A stretch of DNA of 64,000 bases from Acanthosepion esculentum. Its lineage: Eukaryota > Mollusca > Cephalopoda > Sepiida > Sepiidae. The position numbers were made by a program, and so were the translations under genes. The stretch covers positions 7,103,501 through 7,167,500 of the forward strand of contig CAXIWW010000817.1 of NCBI GenBank assembly GCA_964036315.1, in the 5' to 3' direction. The notes beneath the pieces were generated by a model. That model had not been told where the DNA came from and made no database searches. It saw only the letters and a list, made by a program, of their open reading frames with translations. Position 1 is the first letter of the stretch. Each line of letters begins with the position of its first letter. Shown piece by piece: positions 1 through 13,057 of this stretch.

Positions 1-1811
1 GAGATTGCTTGTAAGGCAGTTTACACAAGAGAGCCAAGAAAAGTCGGCTCGGAGCAGCCTGACATTGCTTGTAAGGCAGTTGTCACAAAAGAGCCAGTAG
101 AATTCGTCTTGTAGCAGCCTGAGATTGCTTGTAATGCAGTCGCCACAAAAGAGCCTTGAGAAATCGCCTCGTAGAAGCCTGGGATGGTTTGTAAGGCAAT
201 TGGCAAAAAGCCAGTAGAATTAGGCTTGTTGAACCCTGAGATTGCTTGTAAGGCCAGGCGTAGACGGCTTGTAGCAGTCTGAGATTGCTTTTAAGGCATT
301 TGTCACAAAAAAAAGATGACGGCTCGTAGAAGCCTGAGATTGCTTTTAATCAGTTGTCACAAAAGAGCCAGGAGAATTCGGCTTGTAGCAGCCTGAGATT
401 GCTTTTAAGGCAGTTGCCACAAAAGAGCCAGGAGAAATCCGCTAGTAGAGGCTGGGATGTCTTGTAAGGCAATTGGCACAAAAAAGCCAGGAGATCGGCT
501 CGTAGCAGCCTGAGATTGCTTGTAAGGCAGTTGTCATAGAAGAGCCAGGCTCGTAGAAGCCTGAGATTGCTTGGAAGGCAGTTGGCAGAATAGAGGCAGG
601 AGAATCGTCTTGTAGCAACCTGAGATCCTTTGTAAGACAGTTTTCACAAATTGCCAGATGACGTCGGCCCATAGCAGCCTGAGATTGCTTGTAAGGCAGT
701 TTTCACAGACGAGCCAGCAGGTGTAGGCTCGTATTAGCCTGAGATCGTTGTAAGGCAGTTTTCACAAAAGTGCCAGGATATGTCGTTTTGTAGCAGCCTG
801 AGACTGCTTGTAAGGCAGTTTCCACAAAAGAGCAAGGCGTATTCGGCTTGTAGCAGCCTGAGATTTCATGTAAGGCAGTTTGCACAAACGTCTTAAGAGA
901 AATCGGATCATAGCAGCCTGACATTGCTTGTAAGGGAGTTGTCACAAAAGAGCCAGTAGAATTCGTCTTGTAGCAGCCTGAGATTGCTTGTAAGGCAGTC
1001 GCCACAAAAGAGCCTTGAGAAATCGGCTCGTAGCAGCCTGGGATTATTTTGTAAGGCAATTTGCAAAAAAGCCAGGAACATTGGGCTTGCTGCAGCCTGA
1101 GATTGCTTGTAAGGCAGTTGTCACGAAAGACCCAGGAGATCGAATTTTTAGCAGCCTAAGATTGCTTGTAATGCAGTTGTCTTAAAAGTGCCAGCAGGTG
1201 TAGGCTTGTAGAAGAATGAGATTGCTTGTAAGGCAATTTTCACAAATCTCCCAGGAGAACCGGCTCGTAGAATCCTATGTTTGCGTGTAAGGCACTTTCC
1301 ACAAAAAGCCAGGAGAAATGGGCTCGTAGCAGCCTGAGATTGCTTGTAAGGCAGGTGTCACAAAAGAGTCAGGCGTATTCGGATTGTAGCAGCCTGAGAT
1401 TGCTTGTAAGGCTGTCTTCACAAAATGAGCCAGCAGGATTGGGCTTGCTGCAGCCTGAGATTCGTTGTAAGGCAGTTGTCACAACAAGCCAGGAGAAATG
1501 GGCTCGTAGCTGCGTGGGATTGCTTGTAAGGCAAATGGCACAAAAAGCCAGGAGAATTAGCTTGCTGCAGCCTGAGATTGATTATAAGGCAGTTTTCACA
1601 AAAGAGTCAGGAGATGTCGATTTTTAGCAACCTGAGATTGCTTGTAAGGCAGTGGTCACAAAAGAGACAGGCGTAGTCAGCTTGTAGCAGCCAGAGATTG
1701 ATTTTAGCGCAGTTTTCACAGAAAAGCCAGCAGGTGTGGGCTTCTATAAGCCTGAGATTGCTTGTAAGGCAGTTGTCACAAAAGAGCCAGGAAATGCCGT
1801 TTTGTAGCAGC
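1..1811 (-). repeat. 60-bp satellite array, reverse orientation
   Basis: About 30 head-to-tail monomers of roughly 58-61 bp. On the + strand they read GAGATTGCTTGTAAGGCAGT, then a CACAAAAGAGCCAGG block and a CGGCTCGTAGCAGCCT block; this is the reverse of the copies at 14961 and 55568. Two monomer flavours alternate irregularly: one carries GGCAGTTGTCACAAAAGAGCC, the other a shorter GGCAATTGGCACAAAAAGCC. Divergence is visible by eye, with many single substitutions and 1-2 bp indels. The array runs off the left edge of the window. Short open frames (up to about 118 codons) exist because 60 is divisible by three. They are broken by indels and overlap in several frames, so I treat them as non-coding. 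Confidence 0.95.
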
Positions 1812-2096
1812 AGATTTTTCATTTGGTCAGATAGTAAAAAGTACAGCTTTAACATTGTGCGCGGTATGTCGTCTGACAATTTAGAGCGTCCGAATTCCAG
1901 TGTGCACAATAAGACTGCATTTCTAATTTTCCTTTTTATCGAATCCACAAAATATTGGTGTCCAATTGTCGGGAATTCCTTACCTTATCCATAATTAAAA
2001 AAGTTTTTTCGACACCTTGAATAGAGTCGAGGCGAAATTCAACGGTTTGGGGACTTGTGTTAGCTCATTTGCGGAAATTGTCATGCGGCCCTAAAC
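1812..2096 (+). repeat. 395-bp family, 285-bp 3'-truncated copy
   Basis: One partial copy of the AT-rich ~395-bp unit. It begins at the GATTTTTCATTTGGTCAG point directly after a 60-bp monomer and ends at GCGGCCCTAAAC, where a 73-bp array begins. It includes the conserved CGTCCGAATTCCAGTGTG block with an EcoRI site. The missing part, relative to full copies at 41941-43822, is the stretch from GGGAAATCAGTCATATTTC to the ACAGGGATTTTT block. The right-hand breakpoint is the same as at 43822. Confidence 0.93.
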
Positions 2097-2180
2097 GGTC
2101 CACATTTGACCGTCTTTTTAGATTCCGACAAGCAGCATGGACCTGTTGGCTTCCGGTCCATATTTGAGCGTCTTGTGCAA
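2091..2180 (+). other. 395-to-73-bp junction with degenerate first monomer
   Basis: The 395 fragment ends in CCTAAAC and is followed by a scrambled 73-bp-like monomer (GGTCCACATTTGACCGTC, then CTTTTTAGATTCCG and AAGCAGCATGGACCTG) before regular monomers start. The same breakpoint and the same abnormal CTTTTTAGATTC monomer occur at 43816-43900, so both arrays descend from one ancestral junction. Confidence 0.85.
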
Positions 2181-5100
2181 GATGATACACTACGTCCAGC
2201 AGCCCTGTTTCTGATCACTTGGTTTCTGGTGCATATTTGAGCGTCTAATATAAAAAGATAAACTACGTCCAGCAGCATGGCCTCTGATCTGTTGGTTTCC
2301 GGTCCATATTTGAGCGTCTAATGTAAGATTTTTGACTACGTCCAGCAGGTGGACTCTGACCTGTTTGTTTCCGGTCCACGTTTGTGCGTCTTGTGTAAGA
2401 CGATATACTACGTCTAACATCCCTGTTTCTGATCTCTTGGTATCTGGTGAATATTTGAGCGTCTAATGTAAAAAGTTAAACTACGTCCAGCAGCATGGCC
2501 TCTGATCTGTTGGTTTCCGGACCATATTTGAGCGTCCAATGTAAGATTTTAGACTACGTCCAGCCGCATTGCCTCTGACCTGTTAGCTTCAGGTCCATAT
2601 TTGAGCGTCTTGTGTAAGATGATACACTACGTCCAGCAGCCCTGCTTCTGATCTCTTGGTATCTTGTGCATCTTTGAGCGTCTAATGTAAAAAGATAAAC
2701 TACTTTCCAGCAGCATGGCCTCTGATCTGTTGGTTTCCGGTGCATATTTGAGCGTCTAATGTAATATTTTTGAATACGTCCAGCAGGTGCCCTCTGATCA
2801 GTTGGTTTCCGGTCCATATTTGAGCGTCTAATGTAAGATTTTACATGACGTCCAGCAGCGTGGCCTCTGACCTGTTGGCTTCCGGTCCATATTTGAGCCT
2901 CTTGTGTAAGATGATACAGTACGTCCAGCAGCCATGATTCTGATCTGTTGGATTCTGGTGCATATCTGAGCGTCTAATGTAAATAGATAAACTACGTCCA
3001 GCAGCATGGCCTCTGATCTGTTGGTTTCCGGTCCACATTTGAGAGTCTTGTGTAAGATGATACACTACGTCTAGCATCCCTGTTTCTGATCTCTTGGTTT
3101 CTGGTGCATATTTGAGCGTCTAATGTAAAAAGATAAACTACGTCCAGCAGCCTTGACTCGGATCAGTTGGTTTCCTGTCCATATTTGAGCGTCTAATGTA
3201 AGATTTTACATGATGCCCAGCAGCATGGCCTCTGACCCGTTGGCTTCCGGTCCATATTTGTGCCGATTGTGTAAGATGATACACTACGTCCAGCAGCCAT
3301 TATTCTGATCTGTTAGATTCTGGTGCATATTTGAGCGTCTAATGTAAAAAGATAAACTACTACCAGCAGCATGGCCTCTGATCTGTTGGTTTCCCGTCCA
3401 TATTTGAGCGTCTAATGTAAGATTTTAGAGTAGGTCGAGCAGCATGGCCTCTGACCTGTTGGCTTCCGGTCCATATTTGTGCGTCATGTGCAAGATGATA
3501 CACTACGTCCAGCACCCCTTTTTCTGATCTCTTGTTTCCTTGTGCATATTTGAGCGTCTAATGTAAAAAGATAAACTACGTCCAGCAGCATGGCCTCTGA
3601 TCTGTTGGTTTCCGGTCCATATTTGAGCGTCTAATGTAAGATTTCAGAGTACGTCGAGAAGCATGGCCTTTGACCTGTTGGCTTCCGGTTCATATTTGAG
3701 CGTCTTGTGCAAGATTATACACTACGTCCAGCAGCCCTGTTTCTGATCTCTTGATTTCTGGTGCATATTTGAGCGTCTAATATAAAACGATAAACTACGT
3801 CCAGCAGCATGGCCTCTGATGTGTTGGTTTCCGGTCCACGTTTGTGCGTCTTGTGTAAGATGATACACTACGTCTAGCATCCCTGTTTCTGATCTCTTTG
3901 TTTCTGGGGAATATTCGAGAGTCCAAGGTAAAAAGATAAACTACGTCCAGGAGCATGGCTTCTGATCTGTTGGTTTCCGGTCCATATTTGAGCGTCTAAT
4001 GTAAATTATAGACTTCGCCCAGCAGCATGGCCTCGGAACTGTTGGTTTCCGGTCCACATTTGAGCGTCTTGTGTAAGATGATTCACTACGTCTAGCATCC
4101 CTCTTTCTGATCTCTTGGTTTCTGGTAAATATTTGAGCGTCTAATGTAAAAACATAAACTACGTCCAGCAGCAAAGCGTCTGATCTGTTGGTTTCCGGTC
4201 CATATTTGAGCGTCTAATGTAAGATTTGAGATTACGTCCATCAGCATTGCCTCTGATTTGTTGGCTTCCGGTCCATATTTGAGCGTCTTGTGTAAGAGGA
4301 TACACAACGTCCAGCAGCCATGATTCTGATCTGTTGGTTTCTGGAACATATTTGAGCTTCTATTGTAAAAAGATAAACTACGTCCAGCAGCATGGCCTCT
4401 GGCCTGTTGCATTCCCGTCCAAATTTGAGCGTCTAATGTAAGATTTTAGACTACGTCCAGCAGCCTGGCCTCTGACCTGTTGGCTTCCGGTCCATATTTG
4501 AGCCTCTTGTGTAAGATAATACACTACGTCCAGCAGCCATGATTCTGATCTGTTGGTTGCTGGTGCATATTTGAGCGTCTAATGTAAAAAGATAAACTAC
4601 GACCAGCAGCATGGCCTCAGATCTGTTGGCTTCCGGTCCATATTTGAGCGTCTTGTGTATGGTGATAAACTACGTCCAGCAGCCATGATTCTGATCTCTT
4701 GGTTTCTGGTACATATTTGAGCGTCTAATGTAAAAAGATAAACCCACTACTGCAGCATGGCATCTGATCTGTTTGTTTCCCGGCCATATTTGTGCTTTTA
4801 ATGTAAGATTTTAGACTACGTCCAGCAGCATGGCCTCTCACCGGTTGGCTTCCGGTCCATATTTGAGCGTCTTGTGTAAGATGATACACTACGTCCAGCA
4901 GCCCTCTTTCCGATCTCTTGGTTTCTGGTGCATATTTGAGCGTCTAATGTAAAAAGATAAACTACGTCCAGCAGCATGGCCTCAGATCTGTTGGTTTCCG
5001 TTCCATATTTGAGCGTCTAATGTAAGATTTTAGACTACGTCCAGCAGCATGGCATCTGACCTGTTGGCTTCCGGTCCATATTTGAGCGTCTTGTGTAAGA

Positions 5101-6689
5101 TGATACACTACGTCCAGCAGACCTGTTTCTGTTTTCTTGGTTTCTGGTGCATATTTGAGCGTCTAATGTAAAAAGATAAACTACGTCCAGCAGCATGGCC
5201 TCTGATCTGTTGGTTTCCGGTCCATATTTGAGCGTCTAATGTAAGATTTTAGACTACATGCAGCAGCATTGCCTCTGATCTGTTGGCTTCCGGTCCATAT
5301 TTGAGCCTCTTGTGTAAGATGATACACTACGACCAGCAGCCATGATTCTGATATGTTGGTTTCTGCAGCATATTTGAGCTTCTAATATAAAAATATAAAC
5401 TACACCAGCAGCATGGCCTCTGATCTCTTGGTTTCCAGTCCATATTTGAGCGTCTAATGTAAGATTTTAGACTACGTCCAGCAGCATGGCCTCTGATCTG
5501 TTCGCTTCCGGTCCATATTTGAGCGTCTTGTGATACACTACGTCCAGCAGCCCTGTTTCTGATCACTTGCTTTCTGGTGCATATTTGACGGTCTAACGTA
5601 GAAATATAAACTACGACCAGCAGCATAGACTCTGATCTGTTGGTTTACGGTCCATATTTGAGCGTCTTGTGTAAGATGATACACTACGTCCAGCAGCCCT
5701 GTTTCTGATCTGTTGGTTTCTGGTCCATATTTGAGCTTCTAATGTAAATAGATAAACTACGACCAGCAGCATGCCCTCTGATCTGTTGGTTTCCCGTCGA
5801 TATTTGAGCGTCTAATGTAAGATTTTAGACGACGTCCAGCAGCATTGCCTCTTCATTGTTGGCTTCCGGTCCATATTTGAGCGTCTTGTGTGAGATGATA
5901 CACTACGTCCAGCAGCCATGATTCTGATCTGTTGGTTTCTGGTGCATATTTGAGCGTCTAATGTAAAAAGATAAACTACGTCTAGCAGCATTGCCTCTGA
6001 TCTGTTGGTTTCCGGTCCATATTTGAGCATCTTTTGTAAGATTTTAGACTACATGCAGCAGCATTGCCTCTGATCTGTTGGCTTCCGGACCATATTTGAG
6101 CGTCTTGTGTCAGATGATACACTACGTCCAGCAGCCATGATTCTGATGTGTTGGTTTCTGGTACATATTTATGCTTCTAATGTAAAAATATAAACTACGT
6201 CCAGCAGCATGGCCTCTGATCTGTTGGTTGCCGGTCCATATTTGAGCGTCTTGTGTAAGATGATACACTACGACCAGCAGCCCTGTTTCGGATCTCTTTG
6301 TTTCTGGTGCATACTTGAGCGTCTAATGTAAAAAGAATTAACTACGTCCAGCAGCATGGCCTCAGATCTGTTGGTTTCCGTTCCATATTTGAGCGTCTAA
6401 TGTAAGATTTTAGACTATGCCCAGCAGCATGGCTTCTGACCTGTTGGCTTCCGGTCCATATTGGAGCGTCTTGTGTAAGATGATACACTATGTCCAGCAG
6501 CCCGGTTTCTGATCTGTTGGTTTCTGGTGCATATTTGAGCGTCTAATGTAAAAAGATAAACTACGTCCAGCAGCATGGCCTCTGATCTGTTGCTTTCCGG
6601 ACCATATTTCAGCGTATAATATAAGATTTTAGACTACATGCAGCAGCATGGCCTCTGACCTGTTGGCTTCCGGTCCATATTTTAGTGTC

Positions 6690-7590
6690 GCGTGTAAGAT
6701 GATACACTACGTCCAGCAGACATGATTCTGATCTGTTTGTTTCTGTACATATTTGAGCGTCTAATGTTAATAGATAAACTACGTCCAGTAGCACGGCCTC
6801 TGATCTGTTGGTTTCCCGTCCATATTTGAGCGTCTAATGTAAGATATTAGAATACGTCCAGCAGCATGGCATCTGACCTGTTGGCTTACGGTCCATATTT
6901 GAGCGTCTTGTGTAAGATGATACACTACGTCCAGCAGCCCTGTTACTGATATCTTGGTTTCTGGTGAATTTTTGAGCGTCTAATGTACAAAGATAAACTA
7001 CGTCCAGCAGCATGGCCTCTGACCTGTTGATTTCCGGTCCATATTTGAGCGTCTGGTGTCAGATGGTACACTACGTCCAGCAGCCATGATTCTTATCTGT
7101 TGGTTTCTGGTGCATATTTTGAGCGTCTAATTTAAAAAGATAAACTGCGTCCAGCAGCATGGCCTCTGATCTGTTGGTTTGCCGTACATATTTGAGCGTC
7201 TAATGTAAGATTTTAGACGACGTCCAACAGCATTGCCTCTGACATGTTGGCTTCCGGTCCATATTTGAGCGTCTTGTGTAAAATGATACACTACGTCCAG
7301 CAGCCATGATTCTGATCTCTTGGTTTTGGTGCATATTTGAGCGTCTAATGTAAAAAGATAAACTACGACCAGCAGCATGGCCTCTGATCTGTTGCTTTAC
7401 GGTCCATATTTGAGCGTCTAATATAAGATTTTAGAATAGGTCCAGCAGCATGGCCTCTGACCTGTTGGCTTCCGGTCCATATTTGAGCGTCATGTTTAAG
7501 ATGATACACTACGTCCAGCAGCCCTGTTTCTGATCTGTTGGTGTCTGGTGCATATTAGAGCGTCTAATGTAAAAAGATAAACTACGTCCA
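6690..7590 (+). repeat. Duplicated block in 73-bp array, copy 1 (offset 5467)
   Basis: Roughly 0.9 kb that reappears at 12157-13057. The offset is constant at 5467 bp at three private variants: the TTAATAGATA monomer (6767/12234), the TGTTACTGAT monomer (6941/12408) and the TAAACTGCGT monomer (7141/12608). Edges are approximate because the surrounding monomers are similar anyway. Confidence 0.85.
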
Positions 7591-8159
7591 ACAGCATGGC
7601 TTCTTATATGTTTGTTTCCGTTCCATATTTGAGCGTCTAATGTAAGGTTTAGACTACGTCTAGCAGCATGGCCTCTGACCTGTTGGCTTCCGGTCCATAT
7701 TTGAGCGTCTTGTGTAAGATGATACACAACATCCAGCAGACATGATTTTGAACTCTTGGTTTCTGGTGCATATTTGAGCGTCTAATGTAAAAAGATAAAC
7801 TACGACCAGCAGCATGGCGTCTGATCTGTTGGTTTCCGGTCCATATTTGAGCGTCTAATGTAAGATATTAGACTACGTCCAGCAGCATGGCCTCTGACCT
7901 GTTAGCTTCCGGTCCATATTTGATCGTCTTGTGGAAGATGATACACTACGTCCAGTAGCCATAATTCTGATCTGTTGTTTTCTGGTTCATATTTGAGCGT
8001 CTAATGTAAAAAGATAAACTACGTCCAGCAGCATGGCCTGTGTTCGGTTGGTTTCCGGTCCATATTTGAGCCTCTAATGTAAGATTTTAGAATACGTCCA
8101 GCAGCATGGCCTCTGACCTGTTGGCTTCCGGTCCATATATGAGCGTCTTGTGTAAGATG

Positions 8160-8570
8160 ATAAACTACGTCCAGCAGCCCTGTTTCTGATCTCTTGGTTC
8201 CTTTTGCATATTTGAGCGTCTAATGTAAAAAGATAAACTACATCCAGCAGCATGGCCTCTGATCTGTTGGTTTCCGGTCCATATTTGAGCGTCTAATGTA
8301 AGATATTTGACTACGGCCTGCAGCATGGCCTCTGATCTGTTGGCTTCCGGTCCATATTCGAGCGTGTTGTGTAAGATTATACTGTACGTCCAGCAGCAAT
8401 GATTCTGATCTATTGTTTTCTGGTGCATATTTGAGCGTCTAATGTAAAAAGATAAACAACGTCCAGCAGCATGGACTCTGATCTGTTGGTTTCCGGTCCA
8501 TATTTTAGCATGTAATGTAAGATTTCGGCCTATGTCCTGCAGCATGGCCTCCGAACTGTTGGCTTCCGGT
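8160..8570 (+). repeat. Duplicated block in 73-bp array, copy 1 (offset 3279)
   Basis: About 410 bp sharing private variants with 11439-11849, including GATATTTGAC, CCATATTCGAGCG, ATTATACTGTACG and GCCTCCGAAC. The offset is 3279 bp. Several substitutions separate the two copies, so it is older than the duplications at 44.6 or 58.6 kb. Confidence 0.8.
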
Positions 8571-11438
8571 CCATATTTGGGCGTCTAATGTAAGACGTTA
8601 ATCTACGTCCAGCAGCATGGCCTCTGACCAGTTAGCTTCCGGTCCATATTTGAGCGTCTTGTGTAAGAAGTTACACTACGCCCAGCAGCCATGATTTTGA
8701 TCTGTTGGTTTCTGGTGCATATTTGAGCGTCTAATGTAAAAAGATAAACTACGCCCAGCAGCATGGCCTCTGATCTGTTGGTTTCGGGTCCATATTTGAG
8801 CGTCTAATGTAAGATTTTAGACTACGTCCAGCATCATGGCCTCTGACCTGTTGAGTTCCGGTCCATATTTCAGCCTCTAATGTGAGATATTAGACTACGT
8901 CTAGCAGCATGGCCTCTGACCTGTTGGCTTCCGGTCCATATTTGAGCGTCTTGTGTCAGATGATAGACAACATCCAGCAGCCATGATTTTGATCTCTTGG
9001 TTTCCGGTCCATATTTGAGCGTCCAATGTAAAATTTTAGACTACGTCCAGCAGCATGGCCTCTGACCTGTTGGCTTCCGGTCCATATTTCAGCGTCTTGT
9101 GTAAGATTATACACTACGTCCAGCAGCCATGATTCTGATCTCTTGGTTTCTGGTGCATATTTGAGCGTCTAATGTAAAAAGATAAACTACGCCCAGCAGC
9201 ATGGCCTCTGATCTGTTGGTTTCCGGTCCATATTTGGGCGTCTAATGTGAGATTTTAGTCTACGTCCAGCAGCATGGCCTCTGACCAGTTAGCTTCGGTC
9301 CATATTTGTGCGTCTTGTGTAAGATGATACACTACGCCCAGCAGCCATGATTCTGATCTGTTGGTTTCTGCTGCATATTTGAGCGTCTAATGTAAAAAGA
9401 TAAACTACGTTCAGCAGCATGGCCTCTGATCTCTTGGTTTCCGGTCCATATTTGAGCGTGTCATGTAAGATTTTAGACTACGTCCAGCAACATGGCCTCT
9501 GACCTGTTGGCTTCAGGTCCATATTTGAGCGTCTTGTGTAAGATGATACACTACGTCCAGCAGCCCTGTTTCTGATCTCTTGCTTTCTGGTGCATATTTG
9601 AGCGTCTATTTTAAAAAGATAAACTACGTCAAGCCACATGGCCTCAGAGCTGTTGGCTTCCCACCCATATTTGAGGGTCTTGTGTAAGATGATACACTAC
9701 GTCCAGCAGCCCTTTTTCCTATCTCTTGGTTTCTGGTGCATATTTGAGCGTCTAATGTAAAAAGATAAATTACGTCCAGCAGCATGGCCTCTGATCTGTT
9801 GGTTTCCGGTCCATATTTTAGCGTCTAATGTAAGATATTAGACTACGTCTAGCAGCATGGCCTCTGACCTGTTGGCTTCCGGCCCATATTTGAGCGTCTT
9901 GTGTAAGATGATACACAACATCCAGCAGCCATGATTTTGATGTCTTGGATTCTGGTGCATATTTGAGCGTCTAATGTAAAAAGATAAACTACGACTAGCA
10001 GCATGGCCTCTGATCTGTTGGTTTCCGGTCCATATTTGAGCGTCTAATGTAAGATTTAAACTACGTCCAGCAGCATGTCCTCTGACCTGTTAGCTTCCGG
10101 TCCATATTTGATCGTCTTGTGTAAGATTATACTGTACGTCCAGCAGCCATGATTCTGATCTTTTGTTTTCTGGTTCATATTTGAGCGTCTAATGTAAAAA
10201 GATAAACTACGTCCAGCAGCATGTCCTCTGATCGGTTTGTTCCGGTCCATATTTGAGCTTCTAATGTAAGATATTAGACTACGACCAGCAGCATGGCATC
10301 TGACCTCTTGGCTTCCAGTCCATATTTGAGCGTCTTGAGTAAGATGATACACTACGTCCAGCAGCATGGCCTCTGATCTGTTGATTTCCCGTCCATATTT
10401 GAGCGTCTAATGTAAGATTTTAGACTACGTCCAGTAGCATGGTCTCTGACTTGTTGGCTTCCGGTCCATATTTGAGCGACTTGTGTAAGATTATACACTA
10501 CATCCAGCAGCCCTGTTTCTGATATCTTGGTTTGTGATGCATATTTGAGCGTCTTGTGTAAGATTATACACTACGTCCAGCAGCCATGATTCTGATCTGT
10601 TGGTTTCTGGTGCATATTAGGGCGTCTAATGTAAAAAGATAAACTACGTCCAGCAGCATGGCCTCTGATCTGTTGGTTTCCGGTCCATATTTGAGAATCG
10701 AATGTAAGATATTAGAATACATGTAGAAGCATGGCCTCTGACCTGTTGGCTTCCGGTCCATATTTGAGCGTTTTGTGTAAAATGATACACTACGTCCAGC
10801 AGACATGATTCTGATCTGTTCGTTTCTGTACATATTTGAGCGTCTAATGTAAATAGATAAACTACGACCAGCAGCATGGCATCTGATCTGTTGGTTTTCC
10901 GTCCATATTTGTGCGTCTAATGTAAGATTTTAGACTACGTCCAGCAGCATGGCCTGTGACCTGTTGGCTTCCGGCCCATAATTGAGCGTCTTGTGTAAGA
11001 TGATACACTACGTCCAGCAGCCCTGTTTCTGATCTCTGGCTTTCTGGTGCATATTTGAGCTTGTAATGTAAAAAGATAAACTACGTCAAGTCACATGGCC
11101 CCTTATCTGTTGGTTTCCGGTCCATATTTGAGCGTCCAATGTAACATTTTAGATTACGTCCAGCAGCATGGCCTCTGACCTGTTGGCTTCCGGCCCATAT
11201 TTGAGCGTCTTGTGTAATTTGATACACTACGTCCCGCAGACATGATTCTGATCTGTTGGTTTATGCAGTATTTGAGCGTCTAATGTAAAAAGATTAACTA
11301 CGCCCAGCAGCATGGCCTCTGATCTGTTGGTTTCCGGTCCATATTTGAGCGTCTGATGTAAGATTTTAGACTACGACCAGCAGCATGGCCTCTGACCTCT
11401 TGGCTTCCGGTCCATATTTGAGCGTCTTGTGTAAGATG

Positions 11439-11849
11439 ATAAACTACGTCCAGCAGCCCTGTTTCTGATCTCTTGGTTTCTTGTGCATATTTGAGCGTCT
11501 AATGTAAAAAGATAAACTACGTCCAGACGCATGGCCTCTGATCTGTTGGTTTCCGGTCCATATTTGAGCGTCTGATGTTAGATATTTGACTACGTCCTGC
11601 AGCGTGGCCTCTGACCTGTTGGCGTCCGCTCCATATTCGAGCGTCTTGATTAAGATTATACTGTACGTCCAGCAGCCATGATTCTGATCTGTTGTTTTCT
11701 GGTGCATATTTGAGCGTCTAATGTAAAAAGATAAACTACGGCCAGCAGCATGGACTCTGATCTGTTGGTTTCCGGTGCATATTTAAGCGTGTAATGTAAG
11801 ATTTTAGACTACGTCCTGCAGCATGGCCTCCGAACAATTGGCTTCCGTT
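11439..11849 (+). repeat. Duplicated block in 73-bp array, copy 2 (offset 3279)
   Basis: Second copy of the block at 8160-8570, in the same order and orientation. It carries its own substitutions, such as GGCGTCCGCTCCATATTCG. Confidence 0.8.
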
Positions 11850-12156
11850 CCATATTTGAGCGTCTTGTGTAAGAAGATACACTACGTCCAGCAGCCATGA
11901 TTCTGATCTGTTGGATTCTGGTGCATATTTGAGCGTCTAATGTAAAAAGATAGACTACGTCCAGCAGCATGGCCTCTTATCTGTTTGTTTCCCGTCCATA
12001 TTTGAGCGTCTAATGTAAGATTTTAGACTACGTCCAGCAGCATGGCCTCTGTCCGTTTGGCTTCCGGTCCATATTTGAGCGTCTTGTGTAATATGATACA
12101 CTACATCCAGCAGCCCTGTTTCTGATCTCTTGGTTTCTGATGCATATTTTACCGTC

Positions 12157-13057
12157 TTGTGTAAGATTATACACTACGTCCAGCAGACATGATTCTGATC
12201 TGTTCGTTTCTGTACATATTTCAGCGTCTAATGTTAATAGATAAACTACGTCCAGCAGCACGGCCTCTGATCTGTTGGTTTCCCGTCCATATTTGAGCGT
12301 CTAATGTAAGATATTAGAATACGACCAGCAGCATGGCATCAGACCTGTTGGCTTCCGGTCCAGATTTGAGCGTCTTGTGTAAGATGATACACTACGTCCA
12401 GCAGCCCTGTTACTGATATCTTGGTTTCTGGTGAATTTTTGAGCGTCTAATGTACAAAGATAAACTACGTCCAGCAGCATGGCCTCTGACCTGTTGATTT
12501 CCGGTCCATATTTGAGCGTCTTGTGTAAGATGGTACACTACGTCCAGCAGCCATGATTCTGATCTGTTGGTTTCTGGTGCATATTTTGAGCGTCTAATTT
12601 AAAAAGATAAACTGCGTCCAGCAGCATGGCCTCTGATTTGTTGGTTTGCCGTACATATTTGAGCGTCTAATGTAAGATTTTAGACGACGTCCAACAGCAT
12701 TGCCTCTGACATGTTGGCTTCCGGTCCATATTTGAGCGTCTTGTGTAAAATGATACACTACGTCCAGCAGCCATGATTCTGATCTCTTGGTTTCTGGTGC
12801 ATATTTGAGCGTCTAATGTAAAAAGATAAACTACGACCAGCAGCATGGCCTCTGATCTGTTGCTTTACGGTCCATATTTGAGCGTCTAATATAAGATTTT
12901 AGAATAGGTCCAGCTGCATGGCCTCTGACATGTTGGCTTCCGGTCCATATTTGAGCGTCTTGTGTAAAATGATACACTACGTCCAGCAGCCCTGTTTCTG
13001 ATCTGTTGGTGTCTGGTGTATATTTGAGCGTCTAATGTAAAAAGATAAACTACGTCC
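12157..13057 (+). repeat. Duplicated block in 73-bp array, copy 2 (offset 5467)
   Basis: Second copy of the block at 6690-7590, sharing its private variants in the same order. It differs by scattered substitutions such as AGCTGCATGG for AGCAGCATGG. The 5467-bp offset is close to 75 monomers (5475), as expected for copying in register within a 73-bp array. Confidence 0.85.
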